Below, piece by piece: positions 52,524-60,916 of a DNA stretch of 64,000 nt. Every line of letters starts with the position of its first letter. Positions within the stretch are counted from its first letter, which is position 1. A model generated the notes under the pieces. It ran no database searches. It had not been told where the DNA came from and saw nothing but the letters and a program-made list of their open reading frames with translations. The position numbers and the translations under genes were made by a program. The stretch is from positions 1 to 64,000 of the forward strand of contig JBGPWL010000016.1 in assembly GCA_041492185.1 (NCBI GenBank). Direction: 5' to 3'. This DNA comes from JAOAPY01 sp041492185 (GTDB lineage Bacteria; Acidobacteriota; Blastocatellia; Pyrinomonadales; Pyrinomonadaceae).

Positions 52524-53294
52524 ATGGGACTGTGGATGAGAGTTAAGCGCTCAATGCGCGCGCTGTTCGGCGGTATCGTCGAAAGGACAGAAGACCCCGA
52601 ACTCATATTGCAGCAAACGATACGCGACATGCGAGACCGCGTGCCGGAGCTGAACAATTCCGTCGCCCAGGTGATGGCCACCGAAAAGCTGCTGGCGAAA
52701 AACAAAGAGCGGCTGGAGACGCAGGTTGTCGAACTTGACTCGAGGATTCGGGCGTCGGTCAAGATGAATCGCGACGACATTGCCACGGCGTACATTGGCC
52801 AGCTCCAGCAGGCGCAGATGGATCTGCAGAAGACGGGCCAGCAACTTGAGCATGCGACGCTGGCATCCAAGCAGGCGCTCACGGCGCGCGACAATTACGT
52901 CCTGCAGATGCAGCGGCGCACCGCCGAGGCGATGCAGTTGATCAATCAGTCGAAGCAGGCCAAGCTGCAGGAGCAACTGGCGCAGACGATGGCCTCGTTT
53001 CAACTCGGCGACGACGCTTCGACGTTCAACGAGATGCGCGACAAGATCGATCGTCGTGCGGCTGCCGCCGAAGCTAAACTGCAGCTCGGCTCGGCCACAG
53101 TTGATAATCAGATGCAAGAGATCGAACGCGAAGCGATGGACATGCAGTTGCAGGACAAGCTGCTCACTTATAAGCGCGAGATGGGTTTGTTGCCTGCCGG
53201 TGATAGCGCGCCGCAGGCTCTGCCGGCCAAAGACGAAAGCAGCATGGTTCTTGAGCCGGGCGCCAAGGTTAGTGAGAGTAACAGCGGGAGCTAG
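52524..53294 (+). CDS. pspA: PspA/IM30 family membrane-stress protein
   Basis: An ESCRT-III-like membrane-remodelling protein of 256 residues. It is almost entirely helical, with the amphipathic start WMRVKRSMRALFGGIVER, EDPELILQQTIRDMRDRVPELNN and a long coiled coil to about residue 225. A loose C-terminal tail follows. GAGGAGAGACGG lies before ATG 52524. The partner gene downstream is 21 bases away. No PspF/PspBC regulators are near, as in many non-enterobacteria. Confidence 0.93.
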   Translation: MGLWMRVKRSMRALFGGIVERTEDPELILQQTIRDMRDRVPELNNSVAQVMATEKLLAKNKERLETQVVELDSRIRASVKMNRDDIATAYIGQLQQAQMDLQKTGQQLEHATLASKQALTARDNYVLQMQRRTAEAMQLINQSKQAKLQEQLAQTMASFQLGDDASTFNEMRDKIDRRAAAAEAKLQLGSATVDNQMQEIEREAMDMQLQDKLLTYKREMGLLPAGDSAPQALPAKDESSMVLEPGAKVSESNSGS

Positions 53295-53315
53295 CAGCGC
53301 CGTGTTGGATCCGAG

Positions 53316-54188
53316 ATGGCAGTTGATCTGTTTGCAGTTTTGAAGTTTATGCCGCAGCTTCCGAAGATCGATCTCAAATATTTGAAAGAGGCCTTCAAAG
53401 AGCCCCTCAATTTTTGGGGCATGGCGGGTTTTGCGGTTGCCGCTGCCTACATGATGGATCCAACTCCTCTGGCGGCCGCACTCGTCGCCGAGACTCTGTA
53501 CTTAGCTACCGTGCCAGCCAGTTCCTTTTATCGCCGTTTGGTTGATCGCCGCGAGAAGCAGCGTTTGTTGAAATTGCGTGCGCAGCAACGCGAGGCGCAG
53601 ATCAAAGGCTTCGATCCGCGCGAGCGCGAAGCGGTCGAGTATCTGCGCTGGATGAAGAACCAAATCTATTCGAACTACCGGAAGTTCACGGGCACTAAAC
53701 AAATCCCGTCGAACATTGAAAGCCTCGATCAACGCTGGGAGGATTTTGTAGATCTGCTGGACGTCTATCGCCGGCGCAAGCATCACTTGCGATCCATCAA
53801 TCGCCAGGCAGTGCAAAATCAACTGACGCAGGCCGAGCGCGCGATTGAGGTCTCGCGAGACGACCGAGAGAAACGCGTGCAACAGGCAAACGCGGAGATT
53901 CTGAAACGGCGAGTCGCGGCCTTTATCGATATAGAAAGATCCGTCAAGCTGGTCGAAGGGCAACTGCAATCAATCGAAAACTTTTTTGGTTTGGTAAACG
54001 ATCAGGTGGTGACGCTGCCCACGCCGGAACGAGTTTCGTCGCTCGACTTCGAGCAATTGAGCGATTCAATCGCCCTCACCAAACAGATGCTCGAAGAGAC
54101 TTCCGACACCTTTGCAGCACTGGACAGTCACAATCGCGATATCGGCAATTACGAGCTGCTGCTGTCCAACAGCACGCCGTCGAAATAG
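53316..54188 (+). CDS. Unknown coiled-coil protein in the pspA operon
   Basis: A 290-residue protein of unknown family. A hydrophobic hairpin near residues 33-70 (FWGMAGFAVAAAYMM, LAAALVAETLYLATV) could sit in the membrane. It is followed by a basic stretch and long helices with heptad patterns (TQAERAIEVSRDDREKRVQQ, SIALTKQMLEETSDTF). The gap to pspA is 21 bases, so it is almost certainly co-expressed and may anchor or regulate PspA. This is an inference from position. Confidence 0.75.
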   Translation: MAVDLFAVLKFMPQLPKIDLKYLKEAFKEPLNFWGMAGFAVAAAYMMDPTPLAAALVAETLYLATVPASSFYRRLVDRREKQRLLKLRAQQREAQIKGFDPREREAVEYLRWMKNQIYSNYRKFTGTKQIPSNIESLDQRWEDFVDLLDVYRRRKHHLRSINRQAVQNQLTQAERAIEVSRDDREKRVQQANAEILKRRVAAFIDIERSVKLVEGQLQSIENFFGLVNDQVVTLPTPERVSSLDFEQLSDSIALTKQMLEETSDTFAALDSHNRDIGNYELLLSNSTPSK

Positions 54189-54200
54189 GTTTCGAGTTTC

Positions 54201-54641
54201 TCATTCAGCAATCGCCCGAACCGAGATCTCAGCGGTTTCCAGCGAAGTCTCAATTGCAAGATTTGCGTCTTCGCCAGTCAGGATCAATTGTCGCCGCTCG
54301 CCGTCGGCGAAAAAGTCAACTTCCTTAATCACACAATCAACCGGCACTGGCGTAATATGCTTCAGGTCCTGAATCAAACGACCCTCGCGCGTTAACCGGT
54401 CCAACTCGCCGGCGATCTCACTTCTGGTTTCCGCATCCGCTTCCAATTCATTAACAGCCAAGCTCTGAGGCAACAACATCATCTGGCCATCGAGATAGAT
54501 GGTCCAGGCGAAGCCAATGTCCAACAGCAAGTGCAAGGCCTCGTCAAAAACAAAATATCCGACCACCGTCGCGCCAATCACGTGCGCGATGACGTGATCC
54601 TGGTGCGTAGTCGTTTCTTTGGGCAACCATTGATCGATCAT
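54201..54641 (-). CDS. Unknown protein
   Basis: A 146-residue protein read on the minus strand. The N-terminal half is hydrophobic but not clearly membrane-spanning (HVIGATVVGYFVFDEALHLLLD, then FAWTIYLDG). The C-terminal half is acidic with a strand-rich end (VDCVIKEVDFFADGERRQLI). I do not know the family. It converges on the pspA partner gene and lies 21 bases after the MFS gene on the same strand, so it may be transcribed with it. Confidence 0.65.
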   Translation of the reverse strand: MIDQWLPKETTTHQDHVIAHVIGATVVGYFVFDEALHLLLDIGFAWTIYLDGQMMLLPQSLAVNELEADAETRSEIAGELDRLTREGRLIQDLKHITPVPVDCVIKEVDFFADGERRQLILTGEDANLAIETSLETAEISVRAIAE

Positions 54642-54662
54642 TGCTAATGTTACAACTGGGCG

Positions 54663-55937
54663 TTAGTTCCGCGGCGCGCCATCGTAGCTCATGAGGCTCT
54701 TTCCTTTCAGCAACGCAATCAACGCGGCAACCATTGATCCTATTCCACCCGTCACCACCGAAAGCGGCGCGCCAATCAAGGCGGCGACGGCGCCCGCTTC
54801 AACTTCACCAAGCTGCGGCCCGCCCATGAAGAAGACCATATTGATCGACGTCATGCGCCCGCGCAGATAGTCCGGCGTAGCGAGTTGGCGAATTGTTTGT
54901 CGCAGGACCGTGCTCACCGTGTCGGCGGCGCCCGTCAATGCGAGCATCAGCAGCGAAAGCCAGAAAACGCGAGAGACGCCAAACCCAACCGTCGCCAGAC
55001 CAAAGATCGCCACCGACCAGATTACCAATCGCCCCTGGCGGCGGAAGGTCCCGATGCGGGCCATCACCAGTCCCGTGACCACGGCGCCAACTGCCGGCGC
55101 TGCGCCCAGTAAACCATATCCATGCGCGCCAACGTTCAGGATCCTGTCAGCGAAGATCGGCAGCAAAGCTGTGGCGGAGGCAAAGAACGTCGCCGCGAAA
55201 TCGAGGGTCATCGTTTGCACAATGATTGGTGTGCGTCTGACGAATCTCAGTCCTTCTTTTAGCGCTCCCAGACTCACACGCGTGGTCGCCTCGCCAATTG
55301 CGCGCCCGCGCGTGTGCATTGCCAGCAGCGCGCCGATGACGGCGAGAAACGAAACGGCGTTGATGCCATAGACGATTCCCGGCCCGTGACTGGCTAACAG
55401 GAGGCCGGCTAAGGCCGGGCCGCCAATCATCGCCAGGTAGAAAACGACAACGCCCAAACTGACGGCATTCGCAAAGTCGCGAGCCGGCACGAGCGTGGGC
55501 ATCAGCGACTGGCGTGCCGGCGTGTCAAATGCCGAAGCCGAAGAAGCAATCGCAGTAAAAAAATAGATGGGCCATACATGGCTTAGTCCTGCCAGGGTCA
55601 CTGCGGTCAAGCAAGCCGCGCTCGCGAGCATCACGCTTTGCGTAATGATCATCAACCGCTTTCGGTCAACCGCATCCGCGACCACGCCGCCAATCAGCGA
55701 ACACAAAATGATCGGCCCGCCGCGAAAAAGTCCCACCATCCCGAGGGCGAACGCCGATTTCGTCAGTAACCAGACGTGCCAGTGGACGGCGACGAGCTGC
55801 ATTTGCGAGCCAGTCACGGAAATTATCTGTCCCAACCACAGCAAGCGAAAATCGCGATGTCGCAGCGCAGTAAATGCCGAATAGCGTTCTGTATCTTCGG
55901 ACTTTTCCGGCTCGATTGAAGAGTTGATGGCGGTCAT
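54663..55937 (-). CDS. MFS transporter, EntS/MFS_3-like exporter
   Basis: A 424-residue major-facilitator transporter with 12 predicted membrane segments. The N-terminus reads FTALRHRDFRLLWLGQIISVTGSQMQ, typical of the EntS/MFS_3 group of drug or siderophore exporters, as is DTPARQSLMPTLVPARDFANA. The loop between helices 2 and 3 has VADAVDRKRLMI. The substrate is unknown. It is followed at a gap of 21 bases by a small unknown gene. Confidence 0.88.
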   Translation of the reverse strand: MTAINSSIEPEKSEDTERYSAFTALRHRDFRLLWLGQIISVTGSQMQLVAVHWHVWLLTKSAFALGMVGLFRGGPIILCSLIGGVVADAVDRKRLMIITQSVMLASAACLTAVTLAGLSHVWPIYFFTAIASSASAFDTPARQSLMPTLVPARDFANAVSLGVVVFYLAMIGGPALAGLLLASHGPGIVYGINAVSFLAVIGALLAMHTRGRAIGEATTRVSLGALKEGLRFVRRTPIIVQTMTLDFAATFFASATALLPIFADRILNVGAHGYGLLGAAPAVGAVVTGLVMARIGTFRRQGRLVIWSVAIFGLATVGFGVSRVFWLSLLMLALTGAADTVSTVLRQTIRQLATPDYLRGRMTSINMVFFMGGPQLGEVEAGAVAALIGAPLSVVTGGIGSMVAALIALLKGKSLMSYDGAPRN

Positions 55938-56028
55938 TGGCGGCTATAGCTATTTATAACCGCATTTCACGGAAAAGAGAAAAGTGTTTTTCGCAGTGGT
56001 GATAACAGGGGCGCGCTAAGGACGCGAA

Positions 56029-56190
56029 TCAGAGAATTTTTGCGAGCAGAAGGAGTGCCGGCAGACCGACCACGGCGATCACCAGAACGTGCAGCCAGCT
56101 TATCGCAGAATGGCGGCAGTTCGGACATCTTACCTTCCACAGCTTTAGTACCGTTCCACAGTTGTGGCAGTACCAAATCATCTTAGGCAT
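56029..56190 (-). CDS. Small zinc-ribbon membrane protein
   Basis: A 53-residue protein from ATG 56190. It combines a zinc ribbon (YCHNCG and RCPNCR, residues 7-26) with one membrane segment (SWLHVLVIAVVGLPALLLLAKIL) at the end. The frame is open and ends at 56029. A weak GGA site precedes it. It is the third gene of a compact minus-strand group (56840-56029), 18 bases after the preceding gene. Such mini-proteins may anchor or tether partners, but the role is unknown. Confidence 0.65.
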   Translation of the reverse strand: MPKMIWYCHNCGTVLKLWKVRCPNCRHSAISWLHVLVIAVVGLPALLLLAKIL

Positions 56191-56208
56191 GTTAGTAATT
56201 CCAGGAGT

Positions 56209-56529
56209 CTAGTTGGCGTTCTGGATCAAAGCGGCGAGTTGCGATTGGTCCAGACGTTGACCGCGACGCAGATTGACGGATGCCAGATCCACCAACCAGA
56301 AATGATCAGGTTCGCTTGTAGGCGCAAGACTGATGAGCGCGCTCTCGTCAAGCATTACCGGATGAAAGAGCAACATTTCGCCGTTGGATTGGCGCGCTTG
56401 CATCGCAGCGGTCTGGCTGCGAAAGATCGGCACGCGAAAATCTCCCCGGTGGTCGAGAGCGAACCAATCGCCATTGGCACGCTGCATCGCGTAAATGTCG
56501 TTCGTTGCTTGTTCTTTGAGAATTCTCAA
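56209..56529 (-). CDS. Small unknown protein
   Basis: A 106-residue soluble protein (start ATG 56529, overlapping the previous stop by four bases). It contains DIYAMQRANGDWFALDHRGDFR and a strand FWLVDLASVNLRRGQ. The layout is reminiscent of small DUF2750-like or SUKH-like proteins, but I cannot assign it with confidence. It is translationally coupled to the membrane protein before it. Confidence 0.6.
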   Translation of the reverse strand: MRILKEQATNDIYAMQRANGDWFALDHRGDFRVPIFRSQTAAMQARQSNGEMLLFHPVMLDESALISLAPTSEPDHFWLVDLASVNLRRGQRLDQSQLAALIQNAN

Positions 56530-56840
56530 GAGACGATTCCCGTCTTGCTCGCTTTGGCCGCAAGCCTTCGGTCATGCGCCGGTGTGGAAGTGATGTGCAT
56601 CTCGTCGTCGCGGTCGTACCGCAGGAAAACGGAGAAAACGAAAAAGCCCGCAACGCAAGCAAACAGCGCGGCCCCGATAGCTACCCACAAATGCAGCGAG
56701 CCACCCTGAACGTCAGCGACGCCCACTGTATTCTTGAACGTTACGAATTGGACGAACTGCCAGACGGCGAGGGCAGCGATCAAGGTCACGCCGCCAATCG
56801 ACGCAATGACACTGCCCCTACTCTTTCTTGCATAGCTCAC
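56526..56840 (-). CDS. Small two-helix membrane protein
   Basis: The 104-residue form from GTG 56840 has GAGGAG 10 bases upstream; a TTG at 56897 is in frame but has no such site. Two membrane segments (VIASIGGVTLIAALAVWQF and LWVAIGAALFACVAGFFVF) are joined by a short loop. The C-terminus is basic and cytoplasmic. It is the first gene of the three-gene group, preceded by a good promoter (56934-56962). Confidence 0.65.
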   Translation of the reverse strand: MSYARKSRGSVIASIGGVTLIAALAVWQFVQFVTFKNTVGVADVQGGSLHLWVAIGAALFACVAGFFVFSVFLRYDRDDEMHITSTPAHDRRLAAKASKTGIVS

Positions 56841-56900
56841 TGGTTTTTTTCTCCTCGATACTCTGGTAGCACTACTTCCCGCTCTTCGCGTCGTCAAACA

Positions 56901-56923
56901 AAAAAGAGCGCAACGGCTCTTTC
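56901..56923 (-). other. Hairpin with T-run near the 5' end of the leader
   Basis: On the minus strand GAAAGAGCCGTTGCGCTCTT can fold (GAGC/GCTC) and is followed by TTTTTT. It sits just after the predicted transcription start and could stabilise the RNA or act as an attenuator. Confidence 0.4.
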
Positions 56924-56933
56924 ACCAACAACG

Positions 56934-56962
56934 ACATTACGCCCCGGCTCAGTATGTGTCAA
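56934..56962 (-). promoter_or_regulatory. Sigma-70 type promoter for the small membrane gene group
   Basis: TTGACA (56962-56957) and TAATGT (56939-56934) on the minus strand are spaced by exactly 17 bases. This is the best -35/-10 pair I saw in the window. Confidence 0.75.
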
Positions 56963-56981
56963 GTATGCAATATATTTCTCA

Positions 56982-57010
56982 TAGACAATATTTCTCGCAT
57001 GTGATAAATA
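56982..57010 (+). promoter_or_regulatory. Possible promoter of the XRE regulator
   Basis: TAGACA, then a 17-base spacer, then TAAATA, about 30 bases before ATG 57037, in the AT-rich divergent region. Related AATATATTTCTC and ATATTTCTC words are near and could be regulator sites. Confidence 0.45.
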
Positions 57011-57036
57011 TCCCGGCGTGAGAGGAGGGCGGATTC

Positions 57037-57294
57037 ATGATGGAGATCCGACTTGATCAATTGTTGGCGGCCCGCGAGCGCACTTTCTATTGGCTGGCCA
57101 AAGAGACCGGCATTAGCCATACGACGCTGTGGCGCTTGAAGAAAGGCAAGGCTCTCGGAATTAATTTTGATACGCTCGTGAAGATCTGCACGGCGCTCGA
57201 GTGTCAACCAGGCGATGTTATGACTCTGGCCAGCGAGAAGCAGAAGACTGGAACTCGGACGAACCAACGCGCGCGAGGAGCCAGGAAACGATAA
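57037..57294 (+). CDS. XRE-family helix-turn-helix regulator
   Basis: An 85-residue Cro/CI-type DNA-binding protein. The helix-turn-helix is RTFYWLAKETGISHTTLWRL (about residues 14-33), then GKALGINFDTLVKICTALECQPGDVM. This is the short HTH_26-like form. The basic tail RTNQRARGARKR is unusual. AGGAGGG lies upstream of ATG 57037 (a second ATG follows at 57040). It is divergent from the small membrane gene group and may control it or itself. Confidence 0.88.
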   Translation: MMEIRLDQLLAARERTFYWLAKETGISHTTLWRLKKGKALGINFDTLVKICTALECQPGDVMTLASEKQKTGTRTNQRARGARKR

Positions 57295-57373
57295 TCGTAA
57301 AGCCGATTGAAGAAAGAGAGTAGGTAATACCACTCGGGTAGAAAAACTCTCCGCTGCCGCAGTGATAATCCAG

Positions 57374-57634
57374 CTATGCTTGCAAGGTAAGGACCTGCGA
57401 TCGAATGCTTTCTTCAGTTGCTGCCATGAGCTTGACCTTCTTTAACTCAGTTCCCTTAAATCCGAAGTATTGGGCCATTTGAGTAATCTGGTTTAGGCTC
57501 ACAAAATCTTTCGGGTTAGAACAGAATCTGTGCAGGCCCGGGCCAAACTCACGGCAACTCATGCCTTTCGGTATTTTGAGACCAAGCCTGCATTCACCTG
57601 CCTGGTACTGTAAACAGAATTCACAAACTATCAT
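57374..57634 (-). CDS. Small cysteine-rich unknown protein
   Basis: An 86-residue protein whose first half holds a cysteine cluster (CEFC near residue 4-7, C15, C27 and C38 in the segment up to GPGLHRFCSN). It is compatible with a zinc or iron-sulfur site. The second half is helical (LNQITQMAQYFGFKGTELKK). No known family comes to mind. Start ATG 57634. Confidence 0.6.
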   Translation of the reverse strand: MIVCEFCLQYQAGECRLGLKIPKGMSCREFGPGLHRFCSNPKDFVSLNQITQMAQYFGFKGTELKKVKLMAATEESIRSQVLTLQA

Positions 57635-57688
57635 TAAGTAATCCTTCCGCCGGACAATTGTCCGCCGTCCGTTTCGCGAGCAGGGCCC

Positions 57689-57982
57689 TCAGTAGCGCCG
57701 ACGATGCCGGTGACGTCTGCGAATCTTATACGCATAGATAGCACCCGCGCCCGCACCGGCGCCTGCGCCGATGGCCGCGCCCTTCTTGCCTCCGGCAACG
57801 GCGCCCACGCCCGCACCCGCGGCCGTCGTTCCAGCTACAGTCAACTTGTCTTTGTGTTTTTGCCAGAACGTGCGCCCATGACGACGACGATGTCGTCTGG
57901 CCTGCGCGGACGCGCTCGGCATCGAGAATGCCAAAGTGACGAAGATCAAAAGAACGACGAGAAACTTTCTCATGCTGTGCAT
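57689..57982 (-). CDS. Secreted glycine-zipper protein
   Basis: A 97-residue protein from ATG 57982 (GGGGG site 4 bases before). The signal peptide (KFLVVLLIFVTLAFSMPSASA) is followed by an Arg/His-rich stretch (ARRHRRRHGR) and a glycine-zipper segment (AGAGVGAVAGGKKGAAIGAG). The C-terminus is again Arg/His-rich (KIRRRHRHRRRY). Glycine zippers insert into or span membranes. A longer in-frame start at 58057 is less likely. Confidence 0.75.
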   Translation of the reverse strand: MHSMRKFLVVLLIFVTLAFSMPSASAQARRHRRRHGRTFWQKHKDKLTVAGTTAAGAGVGAVAGGKKGAAIGAGAGAGAGAIYAYKIRRRHRHRRRY

Positions 57983-58138
57983 ACAACCCCCATTTTCGAC
58001 CAACAGCTGTTTCGGACCTTTGAGTAGCATGATACTCGCTCCGGGCATAGTGTACAAAGATCCTCCGCTGACTCAGAAGTAAGCGACGCAACAGGGAACC
58101 TTACGATCACGAATTCCCAGAACCCTTCTTGCCGTTTC

Positions 58139-58177
58139 AAAAAAGCAATGCCGCGACTTTTATGATCGCGGCATTAG
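58139..58177 (-). terminator. Intrinsic terminator, minus strand
   Basis: AATGCCGCGA and TCGCGGCATT form a perfect 10-bp stem (9-base loop). On the minus strand it is followed by GC and six Ts. It ends the low-complexity gene at 58223. Confidence 0.85.
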
Positions 58178-58222
58178 CAGGAATTCGCTGTGGTTCAAGG
58201 TTGGATTCTCATCAAGCCGCTA

Positions 58223-59035
58223 CTACCGATGAAAGCGCCCGCCGCTGAAATAGGATTCGTAGTGTTGGTAGCCTTCATCATAACCATGGAGGAAGCCGTC
58301 GCGATACGCTTGTTGGTAAGTGCCACGGCTCCCGAAAAACGAGAGGAAGCCGGATGCGCCGTGTTTGTAGAAATGCGAACGCTCCGGATCATAACTTTCT
58401 CCCCGACGCCCATCGTTCGCGCCCGTAAACAAGCCATCGTGGTAACCCTGATCGTAGGCGTTGGAGCTATATCGATAGTAGCCATAGTTCGAGGACTGGT
58501 AAGGGCGCACGCGATAGACGTAACGCACGCGGCCAAAATCGCGGTCCCGATCTCGCCTGCGATCATGATCACGATGTCGATGGCGGTCACGATCTCTGTC
58601 ACGATCTCGATCTCGGTCGCGATCTCGGTTACGCATCCAGGTTTGCGAGTCATTACCGCCGCTCCGAGAGGTGTTGCTGGTGGAGCGATCGCGACTACCT
58701 CGATTGTTATCGCCGCTGCGACTCTGTGAATCGCCGCGGCCACGGCTCTGACTGCCGCTGCTGCGGTGCCCTGTTGTATTGCTGCTGCCGCTGCTACGGC
58801 TGGAAGAACTGCTGCCACTCCGACCGCTGCTGCTGGAGCTACTGCTACCTCTGCTGCTGGAGCTACTGCTACGGCTGCTGCTACTTCGACTACTCCCGCT
58901 GCTGCCACTGCTCCCGCCGCCACCGTGCCGGCCCTGCGCCACCGCCGTTAAGACTGACACGACGGTCACGCCGCACAATAGCGAAGCCGCCAGGACGAGT
59001 GACCCGAGCATTCTCTTCAGATCATCTGTTTTCAT
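58223..59035 (-). CDS. Secreted low-complexity Ser/Gly/Arg-Asp repeat protein
   Basis: A 270-residue protein with a signal peptide (LGSLVLAASLLCGVTVVSVL). A Ser/Gly/Arg stretch (about 37-135) is followed by an Arg-Asp/His repeat (RDRDRDRDRDRD, about 135-165). The C-terminal 100 residues are ordered-looking with Tyr/Gly motifs (YDQGYHDGLFTGANDG, YQQAYRDGFLHGYDEGY) that repeat a YxxGYxDG unit. The last type occurs in many uncharacterised exported acidobacterial proteins. Other frames over the Ser region are also open because of the biased composition, but this one has the signal peptide, a sensible C-terminus and a terminator. Confidence 0.75.
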   Translation of the reverse strand: MKTDDLKRMLGSLVLAASLLCGVTVVSVLTAVAQGRHGGGGSSGSSGSSRSSSSRSSSSSSRGSSSSSSSGRSGSSSSSRSSGSSNTTGHRSSGSQSRGRGDSQSRSGDNNRGSRDRSTSNTSRSGGNDSQTWMRNRDRDRDRDRDRDRDRHRHRDHDRRRDRDRDFGRVRYVYRVRPYQSSNYGYYRYSSNAYDQGYHDGLFTGANDGRRGESYDPERSHFYKHGASGFLSFFGSRGTYQQAYRDGFLHGYDEGYQHYESYFSGGRFHR

Positions 59036-59165
59036 GCTTGCCTCCGTGCGCGGGCTGGTGAGAACCTTCCACTCCTGCGCTCAAACAAAATGTTGACTCA
59101 TTATACACTCACAAGTCGATGTTTGACGTGGCTAACTCAAGAGCGACCTGACCGTTAGTGCCAAT

Positions 59166-60674
59166 TCAGTTACGCCTGATGGGCGGTGGTGTTGGGCTGC
59201 TCGTCGGAATTGGCGGCGTCGGAGCGCTCACCTGAAAGTTATCGGCAACGGAAACGTTCGAGCGTTTCACAACTTCGTCGAGCACGTCTTTTTGTTTTTG
59301 CTTCTCGATTTCCTCTCGGGCTGTGTCGCGCGGAGATTTTGGCGGACCCGGAGGATTGGCCTCCGACGACGACGCGGTCGAAATAAGAATGTGCCGCGCG
59401 TGCACCTGTTCTTCCTGTTTGCCGTTATTCATCTGCGTGCGGCGCTCTTCGACTTTGATGATGTGAAAGCCAAACTTCGATTCTACGATATCGCTGATCT
59501 GACCCGGCTTAAGAGCGAACGCTGCTTTATCAAATTCCGGCACCATCTGTCCGCGTCCGAACCAGCCGAGGTCGCCGCCTTTGTCTTTGCTCCCCGGATC
59601 GGTCGAAAACTCTTTCGCGAGCTTGGCAAAGTCTTCGCCGGCGCGCACGCGTTTCAGCACGCTTTCAGCTTTCGCCCGGGACTGTTTTGTATCGGCCGCT
59701 GGATGCCTGGCGATGTAGTCATCAATCTCCTGCTCACTCGCTTTCATCCTCGGCGCCAGCCGTTCCTGGTAGTAGGTCTGGGCCAGGACCTGCGATTGCT
59801 GCATCATGATCTGCAACTGCACGTCTCGTTTCCTGTCAATGCCGGCCTCCGCGCCCTTCCTTGCACCGATCAGCGCCTGACCCAACTGTTTTTTCGCGCT
59901 GTTGATCTGCTCATCTGGGGCCTGTGGATTCCTGGCCTTAATGTCACCAATGAATTGATCGAGTATTTGACGATTGGCAGATTCATTGAAGAACTGTTCA
60001 ATCTCGGCGTCGGGAACGTTTGGCGCGGGTGGGCTCTCCTTGTTGGCTTGCAGCGATTTGAAATAGTTCTCGGCAATAACCGCTGAGCGCATCAGATCTA
60101 TTTGGCGCTTCATCTCGGGGCGGTCTGCCACACCGTTGGCGCGCGCTTCCTCGGCTACGGCGAGCAACTGCTTGACCTTTTTGGCAAAGTCCTTACGTGC
60201 CTCCGGGTCGGAGGCCAGGCGCGCCTGAAACGGGGACCCCTGGTCCGCGGCGAGTAGCGCCATGTCCTCTGAGGTTATGGTCAGACCAGCGCCGCGCGCT
60301 GCGCCGGTGGGGGGCGTGCCACTGGAGGAGGAGCTGGCATCAGTAGACCCCGAATGTTTCTTCGAGCGCACGACGAACACAGTGATTGCAGCGACGATGG
60401 CGGTCACGATCGCTACGCTAATAAATAATCGCGCGCCACTAAGAAATGGTTTCTTTCCGGCATCGGAGGGCGCTGCCGGAGTTGTTACTGCTGGAGTCGC
60501 GGGAATTGTTTCCTGAAGATGCGGGCGCTCGCCCCGGGGTTCATCAAAGCGCAATGTTTTTGGCGGAGCATCTGCGGCGGCGTCGTGGCCGACAAGGGAC
60601 GCGCCATCATCAAGACAGAATTGCAAATTCTCATCGGCGTAAATGCGTTGGCAGGTGGGACAGAGTTTACTCAT
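59166..60674 (-). CDS. Membrane-anchored PpiC-type peptidyl-prolyl isomerase, copy 1
   Basis: A parvulin/PpiC foldase of 502 residues. An N-terminal zinc ribbon (CPTCQRIYADENLQFC, residues 5-20) is followed by a linker and a membrane segment (LFISVAIVTAIVAAITVFVV, about 83-103). A SurA-N-like helical domain and the rotamase domain (about 310-430: AGEDFAKLAKEFSTDPGS, GGDLGWFGRGQMVPEF, FGFHIIKVEER) follow. The C-terminus is Pro/Ser/Thr-rich. The ribbon is inside and the isomerase outside. The next gene upstream is a paralogue. Confidence 0.9.
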   Translation of the reverse strand: MSKLCPTCQRIYADENLQFCLDDGASLVGHDAAADAPPKTLRFDEPRGERPHLQETIPATPAVTTPAAPSDAGKKPFLSGARLFISVAIVTAIVAAITVFVVRSKKHSGSTDASSSSSGTPPTGAARGAGLTITSEDMALLAADQGSPFQARLASDPEARKDFAKKVKQLLAVAEEARANGVADRPEMKRQIDLMRSAVIAENYFKSLQANKESPPAPNVPDAEIEQFFNESANRQILDQFIGDIKARNPQAPDEQINSAKKQLGQALIGARKGAEAGIDRKRDVQLQIMMQQSQVLAQTYYQERLAPRMKASEQEIDDYIARHPAADTKQSRAKAESVLKRVRAGEDFAKLAKEFSTDPGSKDKGGDLGWFGRGQMVPEFDKAAFALKPGQISDIVESKFGFHIIKVEERRTQMNNGKQEEQVHARHILISTASSSEANPPGPPKSPRDTAREEIEKQKQKDVLDEVVKRSNVSVADNFQVSAPTPPIPTSSPTPPPIRRN

Positions 60675-60916
60675 GCTGCAGGCGCTCTCCTCAGGTGCGG
60701 CTTAACCTCCAATAGTGCGGACACAGTATATACTTTGGCAGAATATTCCGCCTCTTCATCGGCCATGCTTGGGTGCGTCCGCTTTAAGAAACGTTTAGCT
60801 GGGAGCGCGGACAATCGTCAGTACCACCCGCGTAAGCGGGTGGGTTACAACCAAACGATCCTTCAAGTACTGAATTTCACCACGGAGACACTGAGCACAC
60901 GGAGCGCGACTCCAAC
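60675..60916. repeat. Intergenic repeats between the PpiC paralogues
   Basis: This holds the partial repeat GCTGGGAGCGCGGAC (60798-60812), a hairpin CCACCCGC/GCGGGTGG near 60824-60843, and a CACGGAGACACTGAGCACACGG word (60881-60902) of the CACAGAGG family. No gene is seen. Confidence 0.6.

Noticed and set aside
58195..58923. A long open frame rich in Ala and Val over the Ser/Gly gene
   Set aside because: It is a by-product of the repetitive codons of the real gene at 58223-59035, lacks a ribosome site, and has no sensible end.
59292..60086. A 264-codon plus-strand frame inside the PpiC gene
   Set aside because: It is antisense to a conserved rotamase domain, and its Phe/Arg/Leu-rich content is typical of antisense frames.
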